A stretch of DNA of 64,000 nt from Cardiobacterium sp. Marseille-Q4385. GTDB lineage: Bacteria; Pseudomonadota; Gammaproteobacteria; Cardiobacteriales; Cardiobacteriaceae. The number at the start of each line of letters is the position of its first letter. The first letter of the stretch is position 1. The notes under the pieces were generated by a model, which saw only the letters and a program-made list of their open reading frames with translations, had not been told where the DNA came from and did no database searches. Made by a program: the position numbers and the translations under genes. Below are positions 16,467-24,582 of the stretch, piece by piece. The stretch lies in the NCBI RefSeq assembly GCF_916618745.1, contig NZ_OU745373.1:744001-808000 (forward strand), read 5' to 3'.

Positions 16467-17533
16467 GGCGTAATGGACAAATTTCATGCTAAAAATCGCT
16501 GTAGCCCTTACGCTGCAAGGCTTTACGCGAGGTCAAAACCTTTGAACACAAAAAATGCTTTTTCTGCGGCTCCAAACAGGTCAAGAAAAACGGGCATCGT
16601 GACAACGGGAAACAGCAATACCATTGCGGCTCCTGTAAGCGCCAATTCATAGGGGGCCAACGCCTTAATCCCAACACCCTTTGGCAGCGCTACAGCGAAG
16701 GCAAGCAAAGCGCCGCACAGCTTGCCGCGCAGTACGGATGCAGCATCAAAACGATCCATCGCCACCTCAGCAAAGCCGCTACACAGGGCGAATGCGCGCT
16801 GCCACAGGCACCCGTGAACCTCATCATGGACACCACCTATTTCGGCCGAAAATGGGGCGTCATGGTGCTGTATGACGCGATCAGCAAGCGGGCGCTGTCG
16901 GTGCTCGAAGTCAAGAACGAGACGATTGAGCGCTACCGACAAGAGGTCGCAGCGCTGCAAGAAAGAGACGTTGTGATACAAAGCATTATCTGCGATGGCA
17001 AAAGCGGCTTGCTGGGTTCGTTCCTGGATATACTCGTGCAGATGTGCCAATTTCACCAAATAAAAATCATCGTGCGCCACCTGACCAGGAAGCCTAAAAG
17101 CCCAGCAGCACAGGCGCTACGGGCCCTGTTGACCCTGACGGAGAGCACTCAGGCGGCGTTTGAAGCGGCACTCAAGTGCTGGTACGAGCAGTATGCCGCC
17201 TTCCTGAACGAACGCAGTGTGAACGAGAAAACAGGCCACTCACACTACACGCGTAAGCGTCTGCGCGCCGCGTACAACAGCCTGAAACGGCATCTGCCAT
17301 GGTTGTTTACCTGCGAGCATTTTCCCGACCCGGGTATCCCGAATACGACCAATTTGCTGGAAGGGAAATTCAGCGAAATGAAGCAGCTTTTGCGGTGTCA
17401 TCGGGGCTTGAAAAAGGAGAGGAAGTTACGGTTTATAAAAGATTATTTCAGCAAAAAAATAGAGGGGAGAGCATGAAATTTGTCCATTAGGGCGCAACGT
17501 CTCAAAAAAAGCATGAAATTTGTCCATTGCGCC
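16467..17533 (+). mobile_element. IS256-type element (zinc-ribbon variant), copy 2, complete ends
   Basis: 1067 bp. The ends form a 24-base inverted repeat with one mismatch (GGCGyAATGGACAAATTTCA + TGCT). The right end carries a second inner copy of the same repeat at 17471-17488, separated by about 22 bases from the terminal one. I see no 8-9 bp target duplication. It is in the same orientation as copy 1, so the two enclose the RTX region. Confidence 0.88.
16505..17476 (+). CDS. IS256-type transposase, variant zinc-binding
   Basis: The frame holds a zinc ribbon (CFFCGSKQVKKNG…YHCGSCKRQF), a helix-turn-helix, MDTTYFGRKWGVMVLYD with the first Asp, ICDGKSGLLGSFLDILVQMCQFHQ (second Asp then the C…H signature of the Mutator/IS256 fold) and LLEGKFSEMKQLLRCHRGL. 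No ATG, GTG or TTG precedes the zinc ribbon in this frame after an in-frame TAG at 16502; the nearest ATG (16486, MLKIAVALTLQ) is in another frame and would need a shift. The first in-frame ATG at 16814 would lose the DNA-binding part. Both copies share this feature. Confidence 0.8.
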   Translation, partial: PLRCKALREVKTFEHKKCFFCGSKQVKKNGHRDNGKQQYHCGSCKRQFIGGQRLNPNTLWQRYSEGKQSAAQLAAQYGCSIKTIHRHLSKAATQGECALPQAPVNLIMDTTYFGRKWGVMVLYDAISKRALSVLEVKNETIERYRQEVAALQERDVVIQSIICDGKSGLLGSFLDILVQMCQFHQIKIIVRHLTRKPKSPAAQALRALLTLTESTQAAFEAALKCWYEQYAAFLNERSVNEKTGHSHYTRKRLRAAYNSLKRHLPWLFTCEHFPDPGIPNTTNLLEGKFSEMKQLLRCHRGLKKERKLRFIKDYFSKKIEGRA

Positions 17534-17572
17534 CTTTTTTCTTTAATTTGCAGTGTGTTATCTTCATTTTTG

Positions 17573-17788
17573 GAGGGTAACATATCTGCTATCTAGTACA
17601 GCCCCTTTCATAAAAGCAGCGAGATAGCTGATTTATTAAAGAAGAATGGGCATAGGATATTATAGCTTCCACCTTATAGTCCTGACTTAAACCCAATCGA
17701 GCATAAATGGGCATGGATTAAATCTATTCGCAATAAACTTCGATTAAATAATATTGACCTATTATTTAATATCTGTATGAATAATTAA
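17573..17788 (+). pseudogene. Remnant of an IS630-family transposase (C-terminal part)
   Basis: Reads PFHKSSEIADLLKKNGHRIL, then an in-frame TAG, then LPPYSPDLNPIEHKWAWIKSIRNKLRLNN and a natural stop. PPYSPDLNPIEHKWAWIK is the signature C-terminus of IS630/Tc1 transposases, with the last catalytic Glu. An earlier TAG also interrupts. No intact element. Confidence 0.85.
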
Positions 17789-17997
17789 GTATATTAGCCA
17801 TAGAACGATACTGGTAACAGAATAGAAAGGAAAGGCAGAAATTTACACCAATGTCAGAATCTAGGAAATTTAGAGAATTGAAGAAAAATTAAGAGAAATG
17901 GATGATGGAGTAAGAAAGCTGTTTTGCAAAGGTCTCATCCTGAGCATATTTAAGAAACTAGCACTTTTAAAGTGCTTTTGATGCATCAATATATACA
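17789..17997. other. AT-rich gap after the IS630 scrap
   Basis: No gene. It contains a perfect inverted repeat gcacttt-t-aaagtgc followed by TTTT at 17961-17979, possibly a plus-strand terminator from the lost element. Confidence 0.4.
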
Positions 17998-18033
17998 AAA
18001 AAGAGTTGGTATAATAAAACACCAACTCTTTTT
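17998..18033 (-). terminator. Rho-independent terminator after rpsI
   Basis: Inverted repeat aaagagttggt / accaactcttt. On the minus strand the last arm is followed by TTTTTTG. It lies about 18 bases past the rpsI stop. Confidence 0.85.
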
Positions 18034-18050
18034 CATAAAAAAACAAAAAA

Positions 18051-18440
18051 TTAGCGCTTGGAAAATTGGGTTGCTCGACGTGCTTTGTGCAAGCCTACTT
18101 TTTTCCTTTCAACCTTACGAGCATCACGAGTTAAGAATCCAGCTTGACGTAATGGCGCTCGTAGTTCTTCATTATATGAACGCAATGCTCGCGCAATGCC
18201 ATGCCGAATGGCACCTGCTTGCCCGCTAACTCCGCCTCCATTCACTGTGATATAAAAATCAAATTTATTTTTTACATCGACCATCTCTAATGGTTGACAA
18301 ACAACCATACGAGCGGTTTCCCGGCTAAAATATTCATGCAATGGCTTATTATTAATAATAATATTACCGTTCCCGCGTCGAAGAAAAACACGTGCAGCAG
18401 AGGTTTTGCGGCGACCGGTAGCATAATATTGTTCTAACAT
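18051..18440 (-). CDS. rpsI: Ribosomal protein S9 (uS9)
   Basis: 129 residues: YYATGRRKTSAARVFLRRGNGNIIINNKPLHEYF, then the loop VNGGGVSGQAGAIRHGIARAL and the classic C-terminus RKVERKKVGLHKARRATQFSKR, whose terminal Lys-Arg reaches the P-site tRNA. Full family length. It follows rplM by 14 bases. The DNA is clearly AT-richer than neighbouring core genes. Confidence 0.98.
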   Translation of the reverse strand: MLEQYYATGRRKTSAARVFLRRGNGNIIINNKPLHEYFSRETARMVVCQPLEMVDVKNKFDFYITVNGGGVSGQAGAIRHGIARALRSYNEELRAPLRQAGFLTRDARKVERKKVGLHKARRATQFSKR

Positions 18441-18454
18441 ATTACTTAATCCTC

Positions 18455-18886
18455 TTAAATTTCCAAATTAATTGGTTGCTGAGCTTCATGTTTATGCGAT
18501 TCACCCGCATAAATTTTTAATTTATTTAACACAGATCTCCCAAGTGGTCCTCGAGGCAGCATACCTTTAACAGCAATTTCCAACACCTTACCTGGTCTTT
18601 TTATTTGCATATCATGAAAATTAGCGTGTTTTAAATTACCTATATAGCCGGTATGGCGATAGTAAACTTTATCTTTATTTTTCTTCCCGCTTACATTTAT
18701 CTTGTCTGCATTAATAACTACAATATAATCACCCACATCCATATTTGGTGTAAATTCAGGTTTATGCTTACCTCGTAAACGTAAAGCTATTTCACTAGCA
18801 AGTCTGCCTAAAGTTTTTCCTGTTGCATCAATCAAATACCATTCACGCGTCAGTGAATCAGGTTTCGCAGTATAAGTTTTGAACAT
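18455..18886 (-). CDS. rplM: Ribosomal protein L13 (uL13)
   Basis: 143 residues beginning MFKTYTAKPDSLTREWYLIDATGKTLGRLASEIALRLRGKHKPEFTPNMDVGDYIVVINA, with the VYYRHTGYIG and GMLPRGPLGR segments diagnostic of L13. Operon rplM-rpsI as in most bacteria. The gene is AT-rich for this genome; see findings. Confidence 0.98.
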   Translation of the reverse strand: MFKTYTAKPDSLTREWYLIDATGKTLGRLASEIALRLRGKHKPEFTPNMDVGDYIVVINADKINVSGKKNKDKVYYRHTGYIGNLKHANFHDMQIKRPGKVLEIAVKGMLPRGPLGRSVLNKLKIYAGESHKHEAQQPINLEI

Positions 18887-18922
18887 TGAAAGTACTCTCC
18901 GTACGATAAATCAAAGAAGGCT

Positions 18923-18951
18923 ATTATACCCAAGCTTCTGTTATCAAGCAA
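18923..18951 (-). promoter_or_regulatory. Promoter of rplM-rpsI
   Basis: On the minus strand TTGCTT (18951-18946), a 17-base spacer and a perfect TATAAT (18928-18923), about 37 bases before the rplM ATG. Strong sigma-70 type. Confidence 0.75.
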
Positions 18952-19378
18952 TCTTGGGGTGAATACAACATAAAACCATCCCTCCTATTAAGGCGGTGGT
19001 TTTCTTTATCATAAGTAATAATTATCACATCATTCATCGCCATATTTTATATGGACACTCTCTTACGTTGCTCCATCCTCATGTCTCTTTTGCACCCTTT
19101 GATTTTTCTTGTAAAACAATTATTTTTCCAAACCCAATATCTAGGCGCATATGTGTATGCAACATATTCCAAATATCGACTCTACACTCTACACATGGAA
19201 ACACGTGCTATAAAGTTCTGCATCACTTACATTCAAGAGCTGAGTAAGTAGCTTTATTTCTTGATACAGTTGTGAACGTATCAAATCCATAATTATCATT
19301 CCAAACAAAGCTCCTATTCATAGGAGCTTTGAACAGATTGATTTCTTTATTCACTCTCTAATAGAGAGCATTTTATTT
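18952..19378. other. AT-rich intergenic stretch; hairpins only
   Basis: No convincing gene. Hairpin caaagctcctat-tc-ataggagctttg at 19306-19331 followed on the minus strand by TTTG would terminate rpmJ transcription. A smaller ctctctaatagagag lies at about 19355-19369. An imperfect hairpin with a GGTTTTC tail lies near 18973-19003. Confidence 0.5.
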
Positions 19379-19504
19379 TTAGCGCTGACGTGCTTTTAAG
19401 CGCTTATCAGTCTTACAAATAACAAACAGCTTTCCACGTCGTCTAACCACTTGACAATCACGACTACGATTTTTAGCCGATTTTAATGAAGATACAATTT
19501 TCAT
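19379..19504 (-). CDS. ykgO: Ribosomal protein L36, type B (cysteine-poor paralogue)
   Basis: 41 residues: MKIVSSLKSAKNRSRDCQVVRRRGKLFVICKTDKRLKARQR. This matches the YkgO/RpmJ2 form (SLKSAKxRxxDCQVVRRRG, then VICKxxxRxKARQ), which lacks the full zinc-binding C-C-C-H set of normal L36. AAGGAG lies 6 bases before the ATG. Such paralogues are usually expressed under zinc limitation under Zur control; a zur gene is in this window at 23435, but I see no clear Zur box here. Its usual partner, the L31 paralogue, is not adjacent. Confidence 0.92.
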   Translation of the reverse strand: MKIVSSLKSAKNRSRDCQVVRRRGKLFVICKTDKRLKARQR

Positions 19505-19616
19505 AAAAACTCCTTAATTTCTTTACAATGCAATTCAAATATTATTGCTATTTAACACAATAAAATTGTCAAACCCAAGTGAAAAAACCTTTTATCACAA
19601 AGAATAATATTGTGCC

Positions 19617-20033
19617 TTATGGTTTTTTATGTTCTGACCGTTTCTTCTCTTCACTTTTCTTCTTATGTTCTATGGCATCTTTGGATGTTTCTTCTGCATT
19701 AACATCAGACTGGACTTGTTTATCATCAGAGGATTTATCCTTTACTTCAGCCTTACCCTTAGTTTTAGCTTCTGCCTCATTTTTAACAACAAGCTCCTGA
19801 CGTAATTTTTCCAAGGTGGCTTTACCGATACCCTTAACATTTGTTAGCTCATCAACATTTTTAAACTCACCATGAGCTTCCCTATAAGCAACAATCTCGG
19901 CTGCTTTCTTAGCTCCAATACCTTTTAATTGCTGCAATTCTTCGACATTGGCAGTATTAATATTGACCGCTGCAAATACACATGTTGACAAACTAGCAAT
20001 TAACCCTAACAGTATTTTACAAATTTTATTCAT
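19617..20033 (-). CDS. ComEA-like helix-hairpin-helix DNA-binding protein
   Basis: 138 residues from the ATG at 20033 (MNKICKILLGLIASLSTCVFA, a signal peptide). The mature part opens with AVNINTANVEELQQLKGIGAKKAAEIVAYREAHGEFKNVDELTNVKGIGKATLEKLR, the double helix-hairpin-helix of ComEA that binds incoming DNA in natural transformation. The last 55 residues are a Lys/Glu-rich low-complexity tail (EAEAKTKGKAEVKDKSSDDK…EHKKKSEEKKRSEHKK), unusual for the family. An alternative upstream ATG (20051) would spoil the signal peptide. AT-rich. Confidence 0.85.
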   Translation of the reverse strand: MNKICKILLGLIASLSTCVFAAVNINTANVEELQQLKGIGAKKAAEIVAYREAHGEFKNVDELTNVKGIGKATLEKLRQELVVKNEAEAKTKGKAEVKDKSSDDKQVQSDVNAEETSKDAIEHKKKSEEKKRSEHKKP

Positions 20034-20376
20034 ATCCTTGACCTCGGACAAGATTGAAACAAACGAGACTTCCTCTCTTTTTTATGAAGAGGCAAACCCT
20101 AAGTAAAAATTCGAAGAGACGTTTTTTAATTTTACGTATTTTTTACCATCCATGCAAGGACATCGTGTTCCACTGAAAAGCAGACCGCCATTCCTTAGTT
20201 GTAAGGCAAGTTCTCTCTTACCACGCTTTTACGCATAACCGCACCGGCTCAACCGCCAATCTGGTCTGTACGAAAAACAAGTTTAGCATCTTACCCTCCA
20301 TGTTCTTCGTTACGCAAGCACGGGCGTAGAGCTCTTTTTGAGGTTCTTGCCAATCCTAAGGCTACGAGCGCACCGC
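20034..20376. other. Intergenic stretch between comEA-like gene and leuA; nothing identified
   Basis: Composition changes here from AT-rich to the GC-rich background. I find no open frame that resembles a known protein and no clear terminator for leuA. It may hold decayed sequence. Confidence 0.4.
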
Positions 20377-22029
20377 TTACAGTATTTGTCCCGCAGCAAC
20401 CAGTGTAGCGCGCAGCATGGCGCTGACAGTATCCTGGCTATACGCGATCCCAGTGCGCAGTTCGTCGTCAATCATGAGTTGGACGTAAGCGACTGCCTGG
20501 GCGTCGGTGCTTTTGCTCATTGCGTGTTCGGCGTAGTTAGCAACGCTGATGGTTTTACCGCTGTGTTGTTGCAGGGCGTCAATGAAGGCGCTCATTGCCC
20601 CACCGCCATGGCCTTTGAGGCTGATGCCGCGGCCATCAGTGCGGGTGAGGCTTGCTTCGAGACTGTGTTCTTGCCGCTCGATGCGGCGGATGGCGTAGTC
20701 ATCGAGATGTAGCGGGCTATCGTACAGGTAACTGTTTTCAAAGAGAGTGATGATGTCTTGGCTACTCAGTTCTTTTTGGGTGCGCTCGCTTTCTGTCTGC
20801 ACTTTTTGCGCGAAGTCAATTTGCAGCCAGCGGGGCACGTTCAGACCGTAGTCGCGCGCAAGGATGTAGGCAACACCGCCTTTGCCCGACTGGCTGTTGA
20901 TGCGCACAACATCCTGATAGCTGCGGCCGATATCGAGCGGATCGATGGGCAGATAGGCGATATCCCAGATGCCGTTTTGCGGTTTTTCCAGCGATTTTTT
21001 GATGGCATCTTGATGCGAGCCGGAAAAGGCGGTGAAGACGAGTTCGCCAATGTAGGGATGACGCGGGTGTACGGGCAGGTTGTTGCATTCGCTGACGATA
21101 CGCACGATGTCGTTCATACGGCTGAAATCCAGGCCAGGATCGATGCCCTGTGAGTAGAGGTTCATCGCCATGATCATGATGTCCATGTTGCCGGTGCGTT
21201 CGCCGTTGCCAAGCAGGGTACCTTCGACACGATCTGCCCCTGCCATTACTGCGAGTTCGGAGGCAGCGACGGCACAGCCCCGGTCGTTGTGAGTGTGCAC
21301 GCTGATGGTGACGTGTTCGCGACAGCTGAGGTGACGGCAGAAGTATTCGATTTGGTCGGCGTAGAGATTCGGAGTGCAGGCTTCAACGGTGTGCGGCAGG
21401 TTGAGGATGACTTTGCGCCCCGCCCACGGTTGCCACACTTGGCAGACAGCTTCGCAGACGGCGACGGCAAAATCGGGCTCAGTCTGCGAGAAGCTTTCCG
21501 GCGAATATTCGAAGATCCACTCGCTTTCCGGGTAATACGTGGCGCGCTCTTGCAGCAGGGTCGCGCCTGCGACGGCTATGGCAGTGATATCTGCCAGATT
21601 TTTTTCATAGACTTTTTCCCGCTGCACACGCGAAGTAGAGTTATAAACGTGGACGATGGCGCGTCTGACGCCGCGCAGGGATTCAAAGGTGCGGTCGATG
21701 AGGTGTTCGCGCGCCTGTACCAGCACTTGAATGGTCACGTCGTCAGGGATGTGGCCACCTTCGATGAGCAGGCGGGTGAAGTCGTATTCAATTTGTGAGG
21801 CGGCGGGGAAGCCAATTTCGATTTCTTTGAAACCGCAATCCACGAGGAGCTGAAAGTAGCGCAGTTTTTGTTCGATGGTCATCGGGTCGATGAGTGCCTG
21901 GTTGCCATCGCGCAAATCGACACTAACCCAGATGGGGGCTTTGTTGATGATTTTATCCGGCCAGGTTCGGTCGGGGAGTGCAGGGGCAAAGGCAAAGGGG
22001 CGGTATTTTTTATAGTCGAAGCGGCTCAT
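20377..22029 (-). CDS. leuA: 2-isopropylmalate synthase
   Basis: First committed step of leucine synthesis: acetyl-CoA plus 2-ketoisovalerate gives 2-isopropylmalate. 550 residues of the longer LeuA subtype. The TIM-barrel carries DLRDGNQALIDPM (metal Asp and catalytic Arg) and HTHNDRGCAVAASEL (metal His pair); the C-terminal regulatory domain (about 430-550) binds leucine. Start MSRFDYKKYRPF has AAAGGA upstream. It is divergent from an Lrp-type regulator. leuBCD are not in the window. Confidence 0.96.
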   Translation of the reverse strand: MSRFDYKKYRPFAFAPALPDRTWPDKIINKAPIWVSVDLRDGNQALIDPMTIEQKLRYFQLLVDCGFKEIEIGFPAASQIEYDFTRLLIEGGHIPDDVTIQVLVQAREHLIDRTFESLRGVRRAIVHVYNSTSRVQREKVYEKNLADITAIAVAGATLLQERATYYPESEWIFEYSPESFSQTEPDFAVAVCEAVCQVWQPWAGRKVILNLPHTVEACTPNLYADQIEYFCRHLSCREHVTISVHTHNDRGCAVAASELAVMAGADRVEGTLLGNGERTGNMDIMIMAMNLYSQGIDPGLDFSRMNDIVRIVSECNNLPVHPRHPYIGELVFTAFSGSHQDAIKKSLEKPQNGIWDIAYLPIDPLDIGRSYQDVVRINSQSGKGGVAYILARDYGLNVPRWLQIDFAQKVQTESERTQKELSSQDIITLFENSYLYDSPLHLDDYAIRRIERQEHSLEASLTRTDGRGISLKGHGGGAMSAFIDALQQHSGKTISVANYAEHAMSKSTDAQAVAYVQLMIDDELRTGIAYSQDTVSAMLRATLVAAGQIL

Positions 22030-22146
22030 GGATAATGTCCTTTGAGAATGGTGCGCGCATTATAGTAGCTACCAGTCGTTGTTTTTCACTTTTTATCGCG
22101 CACTTTGTCAGTATAATGAGCTAATTTCACTACCATAGGGATTTTT

Positions 22147-22620
22147 ATGAGCGAAAATCACTTTGCCCTAGATGACACGGATCGCAAGATCCTGCGTATT
22201 CTCGCGGTCAATGGCCGTATTAACAATCTTGCGTTGGCTGAGGCGGTGAATTTGTCGCCAACGCCGTGCGCACGGCGAGTCCGTCGTTTAGAAGAGGCGG
22301 GTATTATCGAAGGCTATCGCGCTGTTCTCAACCGCAATGCACTTGGTTTTGGTTTGAGCGTGTTCATCGCCGTCACCTTGGACAGTCACACACCGGAACG
22401 CTTTGCCGCCTTTGAAGAAGCGGTTAAATCTTTCCCCGAGGTGGTGCGGATGAGCATCGTCACTGGTCGCGCTGAGGATTATTTGTTGCAGGTACTGGTC
22501 AGCGGCATGGAGTCGTTCGAATCATTCTTGCTTGGCAAGTTAAGCCGCATTCCGGGCGTGATGCATGTGCATTCAAGTTTTGAGATGCGCAATGTCATTG
22601 ATCGCCAAGCGCCGGCTTAA
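22147..22620 (+). CDS. Lrp/AsnC-family transcriptional regulator
   Basis: 157 residues. N-terminal helix-turn-helix: LDDTDRKILRILAVNGRINNLALAEAVNLSPTPCARRVRRLEEAGIIEGYRAVL. C-terminal RAM ligand domain: LSVFIAVTLDSH…VVRMSIVTGRAEDYLLQVLVSGMESFESFL. Its position divergent from leuA suggests amino-acid-responsive control of leuA or of itself. Lrp itself or a local paralogue cannot be told apart by eye. Confidence 0.9.
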   Translation: MSENHFALDDTDRKILRILAVNGRINNLALAEAVNLSPTPCARRVRRLEEAGIIEGYRAVLNRNALGFGLSVFIAVTLDSHTPERFAAFEEAVKSFPEVVRMSIVTGRAEDYLLQVLVSGMESFESFLLGKLSRIPGVMHVHSSFEMRNVIDRQAPA

Positions 22621-22671
22621 TGTCTTCACAATAGAGAGTGCCTAGATTTTCCAAGGGTGAGCATCAGCGGT

Positions 22672-22710
22672 AAAACCGCATGGTTATCCCGCTTGCCGCG
22701 CGCTGCGCCT
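22672..22710. repeat. Dispersed intergenic repeat, copy 2
   Basis: aaaaccgcatggttatcccg followed by cttgccgcgc is almost identical to the copy at 3653-3690. Confidence 0.55.
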
Positions 22711-22786
22711 AGCTTCAATGTCGTAGCCCGCGTATCATTAACGCCGTCGTGGCACAGCCATAATTCAAGAATTTAAAAGGTCGCCT

Positions 22787-23383
22787 ATGCCGAAAAAAAG
22801 AATTGCCAATCTAGTCAAGGAAACGGCCGGATTTTCTTACGAATTTATCCGACATCCGAAAGGAATGGGCAGCATCATTCCCTCTTCCCGTTCTCTCGCC
22901 CGTGCCATGCGCCGCACCGCTCAGGATTATGGGCATCCGGAAAGCATCATTATCGAAGCGGGGGCCGGTACTGGCGCGATTACTCGTGAACTGGTCGCGC
23001 ATTTTCCCCGCGAGCGCCTGATTATCAATGAACTCAATCCCCGCCTGGCCCGCCGTCTGCGCGATCGTTTCAAGGGTAACACCATCCGTCGTGGTGGCGT
23101 TGAGCAACTCGACGTTTGGGCGCATGCGCAGCCGAAAACTATTGTTTCCTCGCTACCCTTCCGCTCGCTACCGCAGGAAATTGCGCACAGCATCGAAACC
23201 CTATTTTTCACCGCCCTACGCGAAAACCCCGCCAACGTGCTGGTACAGTTCACTTACGGTCAGCGTTCGCCGCTGCATCTACCGCCGGAAGCGGATATTC
23301 AGGCAGAAAAAGTTAACTATGCCTGGCTGAACTTTCCGCCTGCGCATGTTTGGTTGTACCGCTGCAAGCGGCAAGAATCCTAG
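22787..23383 (+). CDS. SAM-dependent methyltransferase, phospholipid-methylase/KsgA-like
   Basis: 198 residues. SAM-binding motif I is IIIEAGAGTGAITRELVAHF (about 47-66), motif II INELNPRLARRLRDRF, and the post-motif SSLPFRSLPQEI resembles the NLPY/F loop of rRNA dimethylases and PmtA-type phosphatidylethanolamine N-methyltransferases. The N-terminus FIRHPKGMGSIIPSSRSLARAM is typical of the PmtA-like group. Substrate is therefore probably lipid but not proven. The next gene, zur, starts 51 bases downstream. Confidence 0.78.
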   Translation: MPKKRIANLVKETAGFSYEFIRHPKGMGSIIPSSRSLARAMRRTAQDYGHPESIIIEAGAGTGAITRELVAHFPRERLIINELNPRLARRLRDRFKGNTIRRGGVEQLDVWAHAQPKTIVSSLPFRSLPQEIAHSIETLFFTALRENPANVLVQFTYGQRSPLHLPPEADIQAEKVNYAWLNFPPAHVWLYRCKRQES

Positions 23384-23434
23384 CCTCCCCAACCCCGCCG
23401 TTCCCGTTCCGCCACCGAATCCCACGCTCCCCGT

Positions 23435-23902
23435 ATGAACAGCAAGCAGAAAAACACCCTCCTCCATCAGGTCGAACAATACTGCGTCAAACGCGGCGCC
23501 CGCCTTACCCCTATCCGCAAACAAATCCTCTCCCTTATCCTCACCTACCCCAACGTGGTCAAAGCTTATGAAATTCTTGCTGACCTACGGAAAATCAAAA
23601 GTAACACCTCTCCGCCGACCGTCTATCGCGCTCTAGATTTCCTGGTGCATATCGGCGTATTGCATCGCACTGACTCGTTGAATGGCTATGTACTGTGCAG
23701 TCACTTTGGCGAAGAACACACCAGCGTCATTCTGAACTGCACCCACTGCGGTGCCACGGAAGAACTGGCGGCGGAAGAACCGGTGGATATTTTGCTTGCC
23801 TTCTGCCGTGAGCGGGGCTTTACCGTGCAAGACGGCCCATTGGTGCTATCCGGTGAATGCGCGCGCTGCCATGCCGGACATGCACTGGCGAAAGGCGCAT
23901 AA
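23435..23902 (+). CDS. zur: Fur-family regulator, zinc uptake regulator Zur
   Basis: 155 residues. Winged helix domain RLTPIRKQILSLILTYPNVVKAYEIL…SPPTVYRALDFLVHIGVLHRTDSLNGYVLC, then HFGEEHTSVILNCTHCGATEE and the C-terminal CARCHAGH. Two CxxC pairs (CTHC, CARC) form the structural zinc site of Zur/Fur proteins, and the short GYVLCSHF… core fits Zur better than Fur. Likely targets include zinc uptake genes and possibly the rpmJ paralogue at 19379. Confidence 0.85.
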   Translation: MNSKQKNTLLHQVEQYCVKRGARLTPIRKQILSLILTYPNVVKAYEILADLRKIKSNTSPPTVYRALDFLVHIGVLHRTDSLNGYVLCSHFGEEHTSVILNCTHCGATEELAAEEPVDILLAFCRERGFTVQDGPLVLSGECARCHAGHALAKGA

Positions 23903-23923
23903 CCTCCAATCCATAGAAACCCC

Positions 23924-24526
23924 ATGCAATACATCAGCGTTATCCTCGCCCATCCCTACACCCACAGCCTGAACGCCGCCATCGCCGCGACCGTGGTCTC
24001 AACACTGGAAAAAAACGGCTACGGTGTGTACTTTCACGACCTCTACCAGGAAGGCTTCAACCCGCTCATCAACGGGCAGGAGCTGGTTGCAGACGACAGC
24101 AGCGACCCCCTCCTGCGCCAGCACCAAGAAGAAATCTGCCGCGCACACGGCATCATCATTGTCCACCCCAACTGGTGGGGGCAGCCGCCCGCCATCCTTA
24201 AGGGCTGGGTGGACCGCGTCCTGCGGGAAAACACCGCCTACACTTTCCCCACCGGCGACAACGGCGGCGGCCTGCCCACCGGCCTGTTGCCGGCCAAAGC
24301 CGCCTTGATCTTCAATACCTCGAACACCCCCGCCCAGCGCGAACAGGACGTCTTCGGCGACCCGCTCGAGCGCATCTGGAAAGACTGCATCTTCGCCTTC
24401 TGCGGCGTCCACACCTTCGAACGCCTTACGTTTGGAGTGGTCGCCGACAGCGACGAAGCGACACGACAGCACTGGCTGCAACAAGCGGCAGAAATGGTCA
24501 ACAAACACTTCCCTGCCACCGCATAA
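23924..24526 (+). CDS. NAD(P)H-dependent flavodoxin-fold oxidoreductase (quinone-reductase type)
   Basis: 200 residues. Flavodoxin-like start ISVILAHPYTHSLNAAIAATVVSTLEKNGYGVYFHDLYQEGFNPLI, then HGIIIVHPNWWGQPPAILKGWVDRVLRENTAYTF, the active-site region of the MdaB/KefF/YrkL group. Cytosolic FMN/FAD enzyme reducing quinones or similar. It follows zur by 21 bases on the same strand. Confidence 0.87.
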   Translation: MQYISVILAHPYTHSLNAAIAATVVSTLEKNGYGVYFHDLYQEGFNPLINGQELVADDSSDPLLRQHQEEICRAHGIIIVHPNWWGQPPAILKGWVDRVLRENTAYTFPTGDNGGGLPTGLLPAKAALIFNTSNTPAQREQDVFGDPLERIWKDCIFAFCGVHTFERLTFGVVADSDEATRQHWLQQAAEMVNKHFPATA

Positions 24527-24582
24527 AACCCCGCCGCATCCCTTATAATGCGGCGTTTTTTACAGTACAGGCAGACCACACT

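Noticed and set aside
18996..19251. Two plus-strand frames of 66-83 codons between rplM and rpmJ
   Set aside because: No ribosome site, no family resemblance, and Cys/His/Tyr-rich composition typical of noncoding AT-rich DNA.
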